Assembly (NCBI RefSeq): GCF_005047655.1
Contig: NZ_SUKF01000003.1
Location: 434,001 to 498,000 of the forward strand
DNA: 64,000 nt
Reading direction: 5' to 3'
From: Sinimarinibacterium arenosum
GTDB lineage: Bacteria; Pseudomonadota; Gammaproteobacteria; Nevskiales; Nevskiaceae
The position numbers and the translations under genes are program-made. The notes under the pieces are model-generated. The model ran no database searches and was not told the DNA's origin. It saw only the letters and a list, made by a program, of their open reading frames with translations. Shown piece after piece: positions 9,092 to 19,389 of this stretch (its first letter is position 1; every line of letters begins with the position of its first letter).

Positions 9092-10168
9092 ATGAGCAAA
9101 AACATTCTGATTCTGCCCGGCGACGGCATTGGGCCGGAAATCGTGGCCGAAGCGGTCAAGGTGTTGCAGGTTCTGAAGGATCAGGGCGAAGACATAGCCT
9201 GGAGCTTCGGACATCTGGGCGGAGCGGCTTACGATGCCGAGGGTCATCCGTATCCCGAATCGACGCAGAAGGCAGCACGTGCCGCCGACGCGATCCTGAT
9301 GGGTTCGGTCGGCGGTCCAAAATACGACGCATTGCCGCGCGAGCTGCGTCCCGAGCGCGGCATTCTTGGCATTCGCAAGGACCTGGGCCTGTTTGCGAAT
9401 CTGCGCCCGGCGCTGGCCTATGAGGAGCTGGCTGCCGCATCGTCATTCAAGCCGGAAGTGATCGCCGGACTCGATCTGCTGATCCTGCGCGAGCTGACGG
9501 GCGACATCTACTTTGGGCAGCCTCGCGGACGTCGCGAGACCGCCGACGGGCACGCCGAGGGATACGACACGATGCATTACAGCGTGCCGGAGATCGAGCG
9601 TATTGCGCGCGTCGGATTCGAAGCGGCCCGCAAGCGTGGCAAGCGCCTGTGCTCGGTGGACAAGGAAAATGTGCTGGAGACGTCGCGGCTGTGGCGCGAA
9701 GTGGTGACGCGGGTAGCCACCGAATATCCGGATGTCGAGTTGAGTCACATGTATGTCGACAACGCAGCGATGCAGCTGGTCAAGAACCCGAAGCAGTTCG
9801 ATGTGATGGTGACCGGCAATCTGTTCGGCGACATTCTGTCCGATGAGGCTTCAATGCTGGCCGGTTCGATCGGGATGCTGCCGTCTGCGTCGTTGGACGT
9901 GAACAATAAAGGCCTCTACGAACCGATTCACGGCAGTGCACCGGACATCATGAGACAGAACAAGGCCAATCCGCTGGCGACGATCCTGTCGGTCGGCATG
10001 ATGTTCAAGTACAGCTTCGATCGCGGCGACGTCGCCGATCGCATTGATGCCGCGGTGCGCGCGGTGCTGCGCGCCGGCAAGCGTACCGGTGATATCGCCA
10101 TGCCGGGCGAAACGGTGATCGGCACGCGCGAGATGGGTGACGCAGTTGTGGCTGCATTGCTGCGCTGA
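9092..10168 (+). CDS. leuB: 3-isopropylmalate dehydrogenase
   Basis: NAD-dependent oxidative decarboxylation of 3-isopropylmalate to 2-oxoisocaproate, third leucine step. 358 residues, full length. The nucleotide and substrate motifs of the isocitrate/isopropylmalate dehydrogenase family are clear: [10 protein letters not shown] at the N-terminus, the [16 protein letters not shown] region, and the PIHGSAPDI loop. It is the last leu gene in the run; asd begins 19 bases downstream. leuA is not in the window. Confidence 0.98.
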   Translation: MSKNILILPGDGIGPEIVAEAVKVLQVLKDQGEDIAWSFGHLGGAAYDAEGHPYPESTQKAARAADAILMGSVGGPKYDALPRELRPERGILGIRKDLGLFANLRPALAYEELAAASSFKPEVIAGLDLLILRELTGDIYFGQPRGRRETADGHAEGYDTMHYSVPEIERIARVGFEAARKRGKRLCSVDKENVLETSRLWREVVTRVATEYPDVELSHMYVDNAAMQLVKNPKQFDVMVTGNLFGDILSDEASMLAGSIGMLPSASLDVNNKGLYEPIHGSAPDIMRQNKANPLATILSVGMMFKYSFDRGDVADRIDAAVRAVLRAGKRTGDIAMPGETVIGTREMGDAVVAALLR

Positions 10169-10187
10169 GCTTTCAGGAATTCAAGAC

Positions 10188-11303
10188 ATGAAAAAAGTAG
10201 GACTGGTGGGTTGGCGTGGCATGGTCGGCTCGGTGCTGATGCAGCGCATGCAGGCTGAGGGCGATTTTGCGTTGATCGCACCGTATTTCTTCAGCACGTC
10301 CAATGCTGGTGGCGCCGGTCCGCAGATCGACGGTCGCGCAACGCCGGCATTGCAGGATGCCAACAGCGTCGAAGCACTGGCACAGATGGATGTGATCATC
10401 AGCTGCCAGGGCGGCGATTACACCAACGCAATCTTTCCGCAGCTGCGTAAATTCGGCTGGTCGGGTTACTGGATCGACGCGGCCAGTGCGCTGCGCATGC
10501 AGGACGACGCGGTCATCATTCTGGATCCGGTGAATCGCAAGGTCATCGATGAGGCGCTTGCGCGCGGGGTCAGGAATTTCGTCGGCGGCAACTGCACCGT
10601 CAGCCTGATGCTGATGGCCGTTGGCGCCCTGTACGAGGCCGATCTGGTCGAGTGGATGTCCGCAATGACCTATCAGGCCGCCAGCGGCGCAGGCGCGCAG
10701 AACATGCGTGAGCTGATTGCGCAGATGGGTGTGATCGAGCGAAGCGTGGCCGATACGTTGGCCGATCCCGCCAGTGCCATTCTCGAAATCGACCGCAAGG
10801 TCGCGGAATGCCAGCGCAGCGCCGAGTTCCCGGTGACCAACTTCGGCGTGCCACTGGCGGGCTCGCTGATTCCCTACATCGACAAACAGCTCGATGGCGG
10901 TCAGAGCAAAGAGGAGTGGAAAGGACAGGCCGAGACCAACAAGATTCTCGGCCGCAGTGATCAGCCGATACCGATCGACGGCATCTGTGTCCGTATCGGC
11001 GCAATGCGGTGCCACTCGCAGGCGCTGACGATCAAGCTCAAGCGCGATGTGCCGCTGGCCGAGATCGAAGCCATGATCGCTGCGCACAATCCGTGGGCGC
11101 ATGTCGTTCCGAACACGCGCGAGGCTTCGATGCGTGATCTGACACCCGTGGCCGTGACCGGAACCTTGAACGTTGCCGTCGGTCGGCTGCGCAAGCTCAA
11201 CATGGGGCCGGAGTATCTCGGAGCGTTCACGGTGGGTGACCAGTTGCTGTGGGGTGCGGCCGAACCGTTGCGGCGCATGCTAAGAATCCTGCTCGGAGAG
11301 TAA
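10188..11303 (+). CDS. asd: Aspartate-semialdehyde dehydrogenase
   Basis: NADP-dependent reduction of aspartyl phosphate to aspartate semialdehyde, a branch point for lysine, diaminopimelate, threonine and methionine. 371 residues from ATG 10188 ([15 protein letters not shown]); an upstream in-frame ATG lies inside leuB. The catalytic cysteine is Cys136 in [10 protein letters not shown], and the later GAMRCHSQA motif provides the catalytic histidine. The longer, E. coli-type form of the enzyme. The degenerate paralogue usg follows. Confidence 0.97.
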   Translation: MKKVGLVGWRGMVGSVLMQRMQAEGDFALIAPYFFSTSNAGGAGPQIDGRATPALQDANSVEALAQMDVIISCQGGDYTNAIFPQLRKFGWSGYWIDAASALRMQDDAVIILDPVNRKVIDEALARGVRNFVGGNCTVSLMLMAVGALYEADLVEWMSAMTYQAASGAGAQNMRELIAQMGVIERSVADTLADPASAILEIDRKVAECQRSAEFPVTNFGVPLAGSLIPYIDKQLDGGQSKEEWKGQAETNKILGRSDQPIPIDGICVRIGAMRCHSQALTIKLKRDVPLAEIEAMIAAHNPWAHVVPNTREASMRDLTPVAVTGTLNVAVGRLRKLNMGPEYLGAFTVGDQLLWGAAEPLRRMLRILLGE

Positions 11304-11333
11304 ACTGCTCGCCCATTGAAGCAGGCGGCAGGC

Positions 11334-12359
11334 ATGACTCAGCGGTTCGACGTAGCGGTGATCGGTGCGGACAGCGCGATTGGTGCGGCGATTCTCGATC
11401 TGATTTCGGAACGAAAGTTTCCTGCGGGTGAGATTGCTGCGCTGGTGCTGGATCCGCGAGAAGACGCCGGGGTGTCATTTGCTGGCGCCGAACTCGATCT
11501 CGAAGACGCCCAGCTATTCGACTTCGGCCAGGTGCAGCTGGCATTTCTTGCCAGCACGGACGAGCGGCTGATGGGCGTGGCCGAGCGTGCGGCGGATCAG
11601 GGCTGTGTTGTGGTCGACGCCTGTGGCGCGCCCTGGGCTGATCCTGCCATTCCGGTGGTCGTCGCGGACTTCAATGATCAGTCGCTGGACCGCTTCAACG
11701 ATCGTGGCATCGTCGCCGGGCCGGATCCGCTGCTGGTTCCGCTGGTGCTGACACTGGCGCCGCTGCATGCAATGGCCGGACTGCGTGGCGTCAGTGTCAC
11801 TGCAATGTTGCCGGTTTCTGACACGGGCCGTACCGGGCTCGAAGATCTGGCGCGGCAGACGACCGCGCTGCTCAACGCACGCTTCTACGAAAGCACGGCG
11901 TTTCCGCAACAGATCGCATTCAATCTGCTGGGGCAGGTGGGCGATGCGGACGCCGCGGGCCAGACCGTGCGCGAACGCCGCGTTGCGGAGCAGCTGCGTG
12001 ACCTGCTGACGCCCGCAAGCGAGCTGAATGCCGATTTCAGTCTGGTGCAGGCACCGGTGTTCTACGGCTATGCCATCAATGTCGAGGCCAGCTTTGATCG
12101 CGCGATAGACTTGGCGCAGGCTGCCGAAGTGTTGCGCGAAGCGCCGGGTATTGAGCTGATCACTTCGGCTGAAGCCGCTGAATGTCCGTCGCCGGTCACG
12201 AAAGCGACGGGGGTGGACGCAGTCAGTGTCGCCCGTCTGCGGCTACGCACCGTCCAGCCGAACACCGTATGCTTCTGGGCAACCACCGATAATATTCGTC
12301 GTGCATCGGCGCTGAACGCACTGATGAGCGCGGAACGCTTGGTGCGAAACTACCTATAA
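11334..12359 (+). CDS. usg: USG-1 family, Asd-like protein without catalytic Cys
   Basis: 341 residues from ATG 11334 (an in-frame TTG at 11316 is less likely). It keeps the Rossmann start VAVIGADSAIGAAILDLI and the general Asd fold. In place of the catalytic GGNCTVSL loop it reads AGPDPLLVPL, so the active-site cysteine is missing. This is the known state of USG-1 proteins, which sit next to asd or before truA in gammaproteobacteria and have no assigned activity. A structural or regulatory role is likely. The fimV promoter starts at its stop codon. Confidence 0.88.
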   Translation: MTQRFDVAVIGADSAIGAAILDLISERKFPAGEIAALVLDPREDAGVSFAGAELDLEDAQLFDFGQVQLAFLASTDERLMGVAERAADQGCVVVDACGAPWADPAIPVVVADFNDQSLDRFNDRGIVAGPDPLLVPLVLTLAPLHAMAGLRGVSVTAMLPVSDTGRTGLEDLARQTTALLNARFYESTAFPQQIAFNLLGQVGDADAAGQTVRERRVAEQLRDLLTPASELNADFSLVQAPVFYGYAINVEASFDRAIDLAQAAEVLREAPGIELITSAEAAECPSPVTKATGVDAVSVARLRLRTVQPNTVCFWATTDNIRRASALNALMSAERLVRNYL

Positions 12360-12388
12360 TTGTCCGCGCAGAAAAGTTCCGGTATAAA
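12360..12388 (+). promoter_or_regulatory. Predicted sigma-70 promoter for fimV
   Basis: TTGTCC (12360-12365) and TATAAA (12383-12388) are separated by 17 bases. The -10 region is also part of an inverted repeat GTATAA/TTATAC (12382-12400) with a 7-base loop. The fimV ATG lies 85 bases downstream of the -10 element. Matches to consensus are 4/6 and 5/6. Confidence 0.5.
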
Positions 12389-12472
12389 AGGGGCTTATAC
12401 GCGCAAATTAACCTGCCGTCTGAACTGCCGTCGGGGGATGAAGCGGTTCTAGTCGGGGTTGCTGGAGAGGTT

Positions 12473-15187
12473 ATGAGGCATTTGCTCCCATCTGCGGCTG
12501 CGCTGTTTTTAGCGTTCTGGACCCTTTCGGCCGCGGCCCTGGGGCTGGGCGAGATGTCCGTCGAATCCGGACTGAATCAGCGATTCGTTGCACGCATTCC
12601 ATTGAGTCTCACTGCGGCGGACGATCCAAGCGCGGTTCGCATTGCGCTGGCTTCGAATGCGGAGTTCGAGCGCGCCGGCCTCGAACGTTCGGCCTTTTTG
12701 TCGGATCTGCGTTTTGAAGTCGTCGCCGACGGCGCCGCGCCTCACGTCCGGGTCACCAGCGATCAGATTGCGCGCGAGCCGATCGTGATGTTGCTGGTCG
12801 AGGCGCGCGATACCAGCAGCCGGGTGCTGCGTGAATACACTGTCTTTCTCGATCCGCCGTACTTCGGACCCGGCACCCCGGCCGAAGTGGGGACGCCGGT
12901 TCCGGTTGCAGCAACGCCACTGGCGACGCCGCCACCGACCCCGGTGCCCGCGCCGGCGAGCGTTAAGGCACCCGCTGCCACGGCGGTTCCTCAGGTGGCC
13001 GTTCCGGCTACAACGACGCCAGCTCCGGCGACACAGCAGACATCACCGCAGTTCTATGAAACGGTGGAAGAGTCGGCTCAGCCGTCGGCGTCCGTTCCGG
13101 CGCCTGTGCCGACGCGGGCCGCGTCAGTGGTGCCTGATTCAGCGCCAAGCCGTTCAGAGTTCGGCCCGGTTGCCGCAGGGCAAACGCTGTGGAGCATTGC
13201 GGGAGCTGTCTTGCCAGACAGCTCGGTCACGATGGATCAAATGCTGCTGGCGCTGTATCGCAGCAACCCGGATGCGTTTGACGGTGGCATCAATGGACTG
13301 CAGAAGGGCGCTGTCCTGCGTGTACCGTCGCGGGACGAAATCACAGCGGTCAGCCCTGATGCGGCGCGCCTCGAAGTGCGGCGCCTGCGGGGGCTGGAGC
13401 GTCCTGCTCCGACCCGGAGCCCAAAGCCGACGCCAGCGCCGAGTGTGATGCCCACGGCGCTTCCGACGCCGGAGCCGACGCTTGACGAGGCGTCCAAGCC
13501 GACGACTTCCGGGCCAATCAGCTTGCCGGCCAAGCCAGCCGCGACCCCGGCACCACAACCGACTTCGGCAGCTGAACTGTCTCCGGACCTGCCCATCGTG
13601 GAGCCGTCTGACGCAGTGTCTGCGCAGATCCCGGCAGAAACAGAAACGTCACAGGCTGCCGCTTCCGTAGAGGGTGAAAGCGCCGCCCCGAACGAAGCGC
13701 CTGCCACGGCCGAACCGTCAGCAACGCCCGCTCCTGCCGTTGCCGTTGAACAGGATGAAATTGTCAGCGGCCCGCTTCCCAAGCGCGAAGCCGGGTTGCT
13801 GGAGACCCTGCTGATTCCGCTGATCCTGGGTCTGCTGGTCCTAGGCGGAATCGGCTATCTGATCTCGCGGATTCTGGCGCGGCGCAAGGCCGGAGCCGAT
13901 TCCGCAGCGGCCGCACCTGGCAGCATTCCCAAACCGCCGTCGACGCCGCGGCCGGTTGCGCCAGTCGCTGATGCAGCACCAGAACCGAAAGCGGAACCCG
14001 AACCGCCTCCGGCGTCGACGCAGCAGTTCGAGTTGCCGCAAACCCGGATACCCGGAGCTGCCGCCGGCTTGGCGATGGATGCGACCCAGGCGTTCAATGT
14101 GCCGCCCCCGGCGGAGCCTGAGCCAGTCGACTTCGATCTGACCGGACAGTTTGAGTCGCAGACGATGCAGATCGATCTGGACACCAACGATCCGGTGTCC
14201 GAGGCGGATTTCCATCTGGCCTACGGTCTCTACGACGAAGCGGCTTTATTGCTGAAGCAGGCTGCCGAACGCGAGCCCGGGCGCAGTGAAATTCGCACCA
14301 AACTCGCCGAAACCTATTTCGCCGCAGGCAAACCGGCCGAATTTCTTGCCGCTGCGGAGGATGCACATCCGCTGGTATCCGCTGCGGACTGGCAGAAGAT
14401 ATCCATCATGGGACAGCAGCTGTGTCCTGATGTCGAGCTCTTCCACGAAGGCTCGGCAGTCGCTGATGTCGGCGGCGCTACCGACTTCGATCTCGGGGCG
14501 CTGGACGAGGCTCCGGCTGAAGCTGTGGAGCCGGTCGCCGAGTCGCCGAGCGACTTGGCCGAGACTAGGACTGATTCAAGCAGCCTGGATTTCAAGCTGG
14601 ATGATTTCAATCTCCCGGCAGTTGAGCCCGCCGCGAGCGAAACCACGGCATCCGCACATGACAATGCGCTGGAGTTCGACCTCTCGCAGTTCGATCTGTC
14701 GCAGCCGGGTGAAGCGGAGAGTGCTGCGGTTGCCGATACAGCGCGGGGCGGCGGTGCGGCCGACAATGCGGTTGATTTCGAGCTCGACCTGTCGTCGTTC
14801 GACACCGCTGCGGAAAACGCTCCATCTGAGCCTGCACTTGAAACAGCTGCTGAAGCCGAATTGCCGACGCTGGATATTCAAGCCGACGCGCCCAAGCCGA
14901 CCGGTGCCTTGAACGAAATCGACTTCAGTCTTGGCGATATCGAAGTCTCAGAGCCCGCTCCCAGCAACAACGTGCCTGAAATTCGCCTCGACGATATCGA
15001 TCTGGGCGAAATGCCCACGGAATCTGCCGCTGCCGGAGACGAGGTGGGGACCAAGCTCGATCTGGCACGAGCCTATGTCGATATGGGTGACAGCGAGATG
15101 GCGCGGTCGCTGCTGGATGAGGTTGTTGCGCAGGGCAGTGATCAGCAGAAGCAGGACGCGCAGAACCTGCTGTCGCGGCTCGGCTGA
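12473..15187 (+). CDS. fimV: FimV/HubP-family polar protein
   Basis: 904-residue inner-membrane protein of the FimV/HubP/TspA family, which anchors polar complexes and supports type IV pilus function. Visible parts: signal peptide (about 1-23), FimV N-terminal domain (about 23-135), a long Pro/Ala/Thr-rich periplasmic stretch, a LysM-type domain (about 229-300, GQTLWSIAGAVLPDS), a transmembrane helix (about 443-465), an acidic cytoplasmic region with repeated DFxL/FDL units, and the conserved C-terminal TPR-like end (LDLARAYVDMGDSEMARSLL). Position between usg and truA matches Pseudomonas. A GAGAGG ribosome site precedes the ATG. Confidence 0.95.
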   Translation: MRHLLPSAAALFLAFWTLSAAALGLGEMSVESGLNQRFVARIPLSLTAADDPSAVRIALASNAEFERAGLERSAFLSDLRFEVVADGAAPHVRVTSDQIAREPIVMLLVEARDTSSRVLREYTVFLDPPYFGPGTPAEVGTPVPVAATPLATPPPTPVPAPASVKAPAATAVPQVAVPATTTPAPATQQTSPQFYETVEESAQPSASVPAPVPTRAASVVPDSAPSRSEFGPVAAGQTLWSIAGAVLPDSSVTMDQMLLALYRSNPDAFDGGINGLQKGAVLRVPSRDEITAVSPDAARLEVRRLRGLERPAPTRSPKPTPAPSVMPTALPTPEPTLDEASKPTTSGPISLPAKPAATPAPQPTSAAELSPDLPIVEPSDAVSAQIPAETETSQAAASVEGESAAPNEAPATAEPSATPAPAVAVEQDEIVSGPLPKREAGLLETLLIPLILGLLVLGGIGYLISRILARRKAGADSAAAAPGSIPKPPSTPRPVAPVADAAPEPKAEPEPPPASTQQFELPQTRIPGAAAGLAMDATQAFNVPPPAEPEPVDFDLTGQFESQTMQIDLDTNDPVSEADFHLAYGLYDEAALLLKQAAEREPGRSEIRTKLAETYFAAGKPAEFLAAAEDAHPLVSAADWQKISIMGQQLCPDVELFHEGSAVADVGGATDFDLGALDEAPAEAVEPVAESPSDLAETRTDSSSLDFKLDDFNLPAVEPAASETTASAHDNALEFDLSQFDLSQPGEAESAAVADTARGGGAADNAVDFELDLSSFDTAAENAPSEPALETAAEAELPTLDIQADAPKPTGALNEIDFSLGDIEVSEPAPSNNVPEIRLDDIDLGEMPTESAAAGDEVGTKLDLARAYVDMGDSEMARSLLDEVVAQGSDQQKQDAQNLLSRLG

Positions 15188-15204
15188 CTCCCCAGGCGGC
15201 GGCT

Positions 15205-15870
15205 TTGAGGGTCTCGATCCACCCGGCAGTCCGGGTTCTGATCGTTCTGGTGCTGGCCGCCTTCTCGTCGCAGGCGAGTCTGGCGGCATTGGGCGTCTGG
15301 GCACTGCTGTTGCTGAGCAGCTATTTTCTCGCCGTCGGGCATGACACCGCAGCGGTTGCGCGGTTGCGAAATGGCGTCTCACGCCTGCGCTGGCTGCTGC
15401 TGGCAATTTTCGTGCTTTACGCCGGCTTTACGCCGGGCACGCCAATCGTGACCACCCTGCCGGGAATCAGTCGCGAAGGCCTGCTTGAAGGCCTGCGTCG
15501 CGCGCTGGTGCTGATCGATCTGCTGATGATGGTGTACCTGTTGCTGGCGCTGACGCCGGTGAATGAACTGGTCGCCGCAATCCACACGCTCGTGCGACCG
15601 CTGCGCCCTCTGGGTGTTGATCCGCAGCGGCTGGGTTTGCGTCTGGCACTTGCGCTGGACCAGGTCAATCACATGCATACCCGTCTGCGGGGAGAGGCAC
15701 GGGCTCCCGGAAACTGGGCACAGCGTGCCGCAGATCTGATCAGCGAGATCGAACACGACGCCCAGCATTCACAGCGGCAGTGGACGCTGACGCCGGTGGC
15801 CGAGGCACGCTGGTGGGAGTGGCTGCTGCCGCTCGCGATTCTCGCCCTGCTGATGCGCTGGACCCCATGA
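15205..15870 (+). CDS. Hydrophobic membrane protein, CbiQ/EcfT-like
   Basis: 221 residues with at least five hydrophobic segments: an N-terminal pair (about 8-45), a third at about 52-70, a fourth at about 105-125, and one at the extreme C-terminus (WWEWLLPLAILALLMRW). The overall layout and the central PLRPLGVDPQRLGLRLALAL stretch recall the CbiQ/EcfT transporter family, but the ATP-binding partner and substrate subunit of an ECF system are absent nearby, so the call is tentative. Start is TTG (no better codon fits). Its stop overlaps the truA ATG by 4 bases. Confidence 0.6.
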   Translation: MRVSIHPAVRVLIVLVLAAFSSQASLAALGVWALLLLSSYFLAVGHDTAAVARLRNGVSRLRWLLLAIFVLYAGFTPGTPIVTTLPGISREGLLEGLRRALVLIDLLMMVYLLLALTPVNELVAAIHTLVRPLRPLGVDPQRLGLRLALALDQVNHMHTRLRGEARAPGNWAQRAADLISEIEHDAQHSQRQWTLTPVAEARWWEWLLPLAILALLMRWTP

Positions 15871-16649
15871 CCCGATTCGCGGTGGGCGTCGAATATATCG
15901 GCACCGGATTTTCCGGCTGGCAGGCGCTGGCCGGACGCCGGACCGTGCAAGGAGAGGTTGAGGCGGCGCTGTCTGCTGTCGCGGATCATCCGGTCAGCGT
16001 GGTCACAGCCGGGCGCACCGACGCCGGTGTGCATGCGCAACAACAGGTCGTGCATTTTGATTCGGATTCCCGACGCAGCGCCTATGCCTGGCTGATGGGC
16101 AGCAACACCCGGCTGCCGCAGGAGGTCAATCTGCGCTGGATCCAGCCGGTGGATGCACGCTTTCACGCGCGTTATGCGGCCGTGCGGCGCAGCTATCGCT
16201 ACGTGATTCACAATCACTCTGCGCGCAGCGCGCTGGCCTATCAGCGCAGCGGCTGGTGGCCGCAGACGCTGGATGTGAATGCCATGCACTCTGCTGCGCA
16301 GATCCTGGTTGGCGAACACGATTTCTCGGCGTTTCGCGATTCGCAGTGTCAGTCGCGCACGACAGTCCGCCGGATGTACGCCATCAACGTACAGCGCCGG
16401 CGTGATTTCATCGTCATTGATGTCTGCGGCAATGCCTTTTTGCACCACATGGTGCGCAACATTGTCGGCACCCTGGCGCAGGTGGGCTTGGGCAAACAGC
16501 CGGTACAATGGGTTGCGCAAGTGCTTGCCGGTGGCGATCGCAGACAGGCCGGGATGACGGCCCCCGCTGCCGGTCTCTATTTCGTGGGTCCCGAATATCC
16601 GGCAGAATTCGCGCTCCCGCCGCTGCCGCGGCCCTGGTTTCCCGCCTGA
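15867..16649 (+). CDS. truA: tRNA pseudouridine(38-40) synthase
   Basis: Converts uridines 38-40 in the anticodon arm of many tRNAs to pseudouridine. 260 residues from ATG 15867, overlapping the preceding stop codon (ATGA); a longer reading start at 15780 is inside the upstream gene. The catalytic aspartate is Asp52 in TAGRTDAGVHA. Also visible are FHARYAAVRRSYRY and HHMVRNIVGTL, both family signatures. trpF begins 20 bases after the stop. Confidence 0.97.
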   Translation: MTRFAVGVEYIGTGFSGWQALAGRRTVQGEVEAALSAVADHPVSVVTAGRTDAGVHAQQQVVHFDSDSRRSAYAWLMGSNTRLPQEVNLRWIQPVDARFHARYAAVRRSYRYVIHNHSARSALAYQRSGWWPQTLDVNAMHSAAQILVGEHDFSAFRDSQCQSRTTVRRMYAINVQRRRDFIVIDVCGNAFLHHMVRNIVGTLAQVGLGKQPVQWVAQVLAGGDRRQAGMTAPAAGLYFVGPEYPAEFALPPLPRPWFPA

Positions 16650-16669
16650 ATCCTCTTTTTTCACCCGCA

Positions 16670-17317
16670 GTGTCACGAACCCGGATCAAATTCTGCGGCT
16701 TGCGCCGCAAGCAGGACCTCGAATGCGCCGTGGCGCTGGGGGTCGATGCCGTGGGGTTCGTGATGGTGCCGGCCAGCAAGCGCTGTCTGAGCCTGAATCA
16801 GGCGGCGAAACTGCGGGAACGTGTGCCTGCATTCGTCAACGTCGTCACCTTGCTGATGGACGCGCCGGCCCGGGATGTTCGTGCCGTGATCAAGGCCGTG
16901 CAGCCCGATCTGCTACAGTTTCACGGCAACGAAACGGCGGAGTTCTGTGCCAGCTTCGGCTTGCCGTACATCAAGGCCGTGGCGATGTCGGGTCCGGTTG
17001 ATCTGGCGCGCTTCGCACGTCGCTATCGCGGAAGTCGCGGCTTGCTGCTGGACAGTCATGCGCCAGGGCAGATGGGCGGTAGCGGCACTGCATTTGACTG
17101 GACGGTAGCCACGCCGACGTCGATGCCTCTGATTCTGGCCGGTGGCTTGAACGCACAGAACGTCGGCAAGGGCATTGCGCAGGTACGGCCGTACGCCGTT
17201 GACGTCTCCAGCGGTATCGAACTGCAACCCGGCGTCAAGGACGTCCAGCGCATGCGCGCCTTTGTCGATGCGGTTGCCCGCGCCGACCGTGCATGGCAAC
17301 GCAAGAATGATGGATAA
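16670..17317 (+). CDS. trpF: Phosphoribosylanthranilate isomerase
   Basis: Third tryptophan step, N-(5-phosphoribosyl)-anthranilate to CdRP. 215 residues from GTG 16670, the codon that begins the conserved TRIKFCGLRRKQDLE region; the in-frame extension upstream overlaps truA. The catalytic Cys in KFCGL and the later Asp in the TIM barrel (LLDSHAPGQMGGSG) are present. The C-terminal SSGIE phosphate-binding motif is intact. trpB starts 6 bases downstream. Confidence 0.96.
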   Translation: MSRTRIKFCGLRRKQDLECAVALGVDAVGFVMVPASKRCLSLNQAAKLRERVPAFVNVVTLLMDAPARDVRAVIKAVQPDLLQFHGNETAEFCASFGLPYIKAVAMSGPVDLARFARRYRGSRGLLLDSHAPGQMGGSGTAFDWTVATPTSMPLILAGGLNAQNVGKGIAQVRPYAVDVSSGIELQPGVKDVQRMRAFVDAVARADRAWQRKNDG

Positions 17318-17323
17318 CACTGC

Positions 17324-18523
17324 ATGAGCTACGACCTTCCCGATACGCACGGACACTTTGGCCGCTATGGTGGCCAGTTCGTCGCCGAAACCCTGATGGA
17401 GCCACTGCGTCAGCTGACAGAGGCTTACGAATCGCTGAAAAATGCTCCGGCTTTTCTCGCTGAACTTGATCGCGATCTGCGCGACTACGTCGGTCGGCCG
17501 TCGCCACTGTATTTCGCCGAACGCCTGACGCGGAGTTGGGGCGGGGCGCAGATCTGGCTCAAGCGCGAAGATCTGAATCACACTGGTGCCCACAAGATCA
17601 ACAACACGGTCGGGCAGGCACTGCTCGCCAAGCACCTGGGCAAGACCCGCATCATTGCTGAAACCGGTGCCGGACAGCACGGTGTGGCGTCCGCAACGAT
17701 CGCGGCGCGGCTCGGACTCAAGTGCGTGGTTTACATGGGTGTCGAGGATGTGCAGCGGCAGTCACCCAACGTCTACCGGATGAAACTGCTCGGCGCGGAA
17801 GTCGTGCCGGTGCACTCCGGCACCAAGACGCTGAAGGATGCGCTCAACGAGGCCCTGCGCGACTGGGTCAGCAACGTAGACGACACCTTCTACGTGATCG
17901 GCACCGTGGCCGGTCCGCATCCGTACCCGATGCTGGTACGCGATTTCAATGCGGTGGTCGGCCGCGAGGTGCTGGCGCAGAGCCGCGAGCGTTTCGGACA
18001 GTTACCGAACGCGCTGGTCGCCTGCGTCGGCGGAGGCTCCAATGCCATCGGACTGTTCCATCCGTTCATCGAGCACACCGAGGTGGCGATGTACGGCGTC
18101 GAGGCCGGTGGGCACGGCGTTGCCACGCACGAACATGCCGCGCCACTGACGGCGGGGCGTCCAGGTGTTCTGCACGGCAACCGAACCTACGTGATGGCGG
18201 ACGACAACGGCCAGATCCTGCCGACGCATTCCATCTCCGCGGGTCTGGACTATCCCGGCGTTGGTCCCGAGCATGCGTATCTGAAGGACATCGGCCGGGT
18301 CAACTACACCACGGTCACCGACGACGAGGCTCTGGCCGCGTTTCACGAGCTGACGCGCAGCGAGGGCATTATCCCGGCACTGGAGTCGTCCCACGCGGTC
18401 GCCTATGCCAAGAAGCTGGCCCGCGAGTACGGACCGGAACAACGCATCGTCGTGAACCTGTCAGGTCGTGGTGACAAGGACATCTTCACCATCGCCAAGC
18501 TTGAAGGCATCGAACTCCTGTGA
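17324..18523 (+). CDS. trpB: Tryptophan synthase beta chain
   Basis: Condenses indole and serine to tryptophan with PLP. 399 residues, full length. The PLP lysine is Lys91 in HTGAHKINN, and the phosphate-binding [10 protein letters not shown] loop is present at about 232. N-terminal [13 protein letters not shown] and [10 protein letters not shown] motifs are typical. It lies between trpF and trpA in the Xanthomonas-like order trpF-trpB-trpA-accD; Pseudomonas carries trpBA elsewhere. The stop is adjacent to, and possibly overlaps, the trpA start. Confidence 0.98.
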   Translation: MSYDLPDTHGHFGRYGGQFVAETLMEPLRQLTEAYESLKNAPAFLAELDRDLRDYVGRPSPLYFAERLTRSWGGAQIWLKREDLNHTGAHKINNTVGQALLAKHLGKTRIIAETGAGQHGVASATIAARLGLKCVVYMGVEDVQRQSPNVYRMKLLGAEVVPVHSGTKTLKDALNEALRDWVSNVDDTFYVIGTVAGPHPYPMLVRDFNAVVGREVLAQSRERFGQLPNALVACVGGGSNAIGLFHPFIEHTEVAMYGVEAGGHGVATHEHAAPLTAGRPGVLHGNRTYVMADDNGQILPTHSISAGLDYPGVGPEHAYLKDIGRVNYTTVTDDEALAAFHELTRSEGIIPALESSHAVAYAKKLAREYGPEQRIVVNLSGRGDKDIFTIAKLEGIELL

Positions 18524-18525
18524 CC

Positions 18526-19341
18526 ATGGCCTCCCGAATCCAGCGCGTTTTCTCCGAACTCAAGCAGCAGGGCCGCAAGGGTCTGGTGCCGTACATCACT
18601 GCAGGCGATCCGTCTCCGGCAGCCACTGTGGGGCTGATGCATGCACTGGTGCGCGGCGGTGCCGATGTGATTGAGCTCGGTGTTCCGTTTTCCGATCCGA
18701 TGGCGGACGGTCCGACCATCCAGCTGGCCTGCGAACGCGCGCTGGCGCACGGAACCGGCCTGTGGGACGTCATTGACATGGTGGCGGAGTTCCGCCGTGA
18801 CGATCAGCAGACGCCGGTCGTGTTGATGGGCTATCTGAATCCGATTGAGACCCGCGGCATTGATGCTTTTGCCGAGCGCGCCCAGGCCGCAGGGGTTGAT
18901 GGCGTGCTGATCGTTGATTTGGCGGTGGAGGAGGCGGACGAGTATCTGCCGCCGCTGCGCGCTCGTGGCCTGGATTGCATCTTCCTGCTGGCGCCGACCA
19001 GTTCGGACGCGCGCATTGAAACCATTGCGCGTCACGCCAGTGGCTATCTGTACTACGTCTCGCTCAAGGGCGTTACCGGCGCGGCCAGTCTGGACATCGT
19101 CAGCGTGACCGAGAAGCTGGAGCAGATCCGGCGCCACAGCACACTGCCGCTCGCGGTCGGCTTCGGGATTCGCGACGCCGCCAGTGCGCGTGCGGTCGGC
19201 GCCGTGGCTGACGCCGTGGTTGTCGGCAGTGCCCTCGTATCGGAAATCGAACGTCTGCAGCACAATGCCGAACAGCTGCCACAGGTCCTGCAGGATCGTC
19301 TGACGGAGCTGCGTGCAGCGCTGGATCAACCGGTAGTCTGA
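18526..19341 (+). CDS. trpA: Tryptophan synthase alpha chain
   Basis: Cleaves indole-3-glycerol phosphate to indole, which is channelled to TrpB. 271 residues from ATG 18526; a GTG at 18520 that overlaps the trpB stop would add two residues and is an alternative. The catalytic pair Glu50 and Asp61 is visible in [16 protein letters not shown]. The C-terminal phosphate-binding region ([11 protein letters not shown] and VVGSALV) is intact. Confidence 0.97.
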   Translation: MASRIQRVFSELKQQGRKGLVPYITAGDPSPAATVGLMHALVRGGADVIELGVPFSDPMADGPTIQLACERALAHGTGLWDVIDMVAEFRRDDQQTPVVLMGYLNPIETRGIDAFAERAQAAGVDGVLIVDLAVEEADEYLPPLRARGLDCIFLLAPTSSDARIETIARHASGYLYYVSLKGVTGAASLDIVSVTEKLEQIRRHSTLPLAVGFGIRDAASARAVGAVADAVVVGSALVSEIERLQHNAEQLPQVLQDRLTELRAALDQPVV

Positions 19342-19389
19342 ATCCGCGGCCGCAAAACCGCTAACATTCGCCACTCGCCTGGTGGGTTT

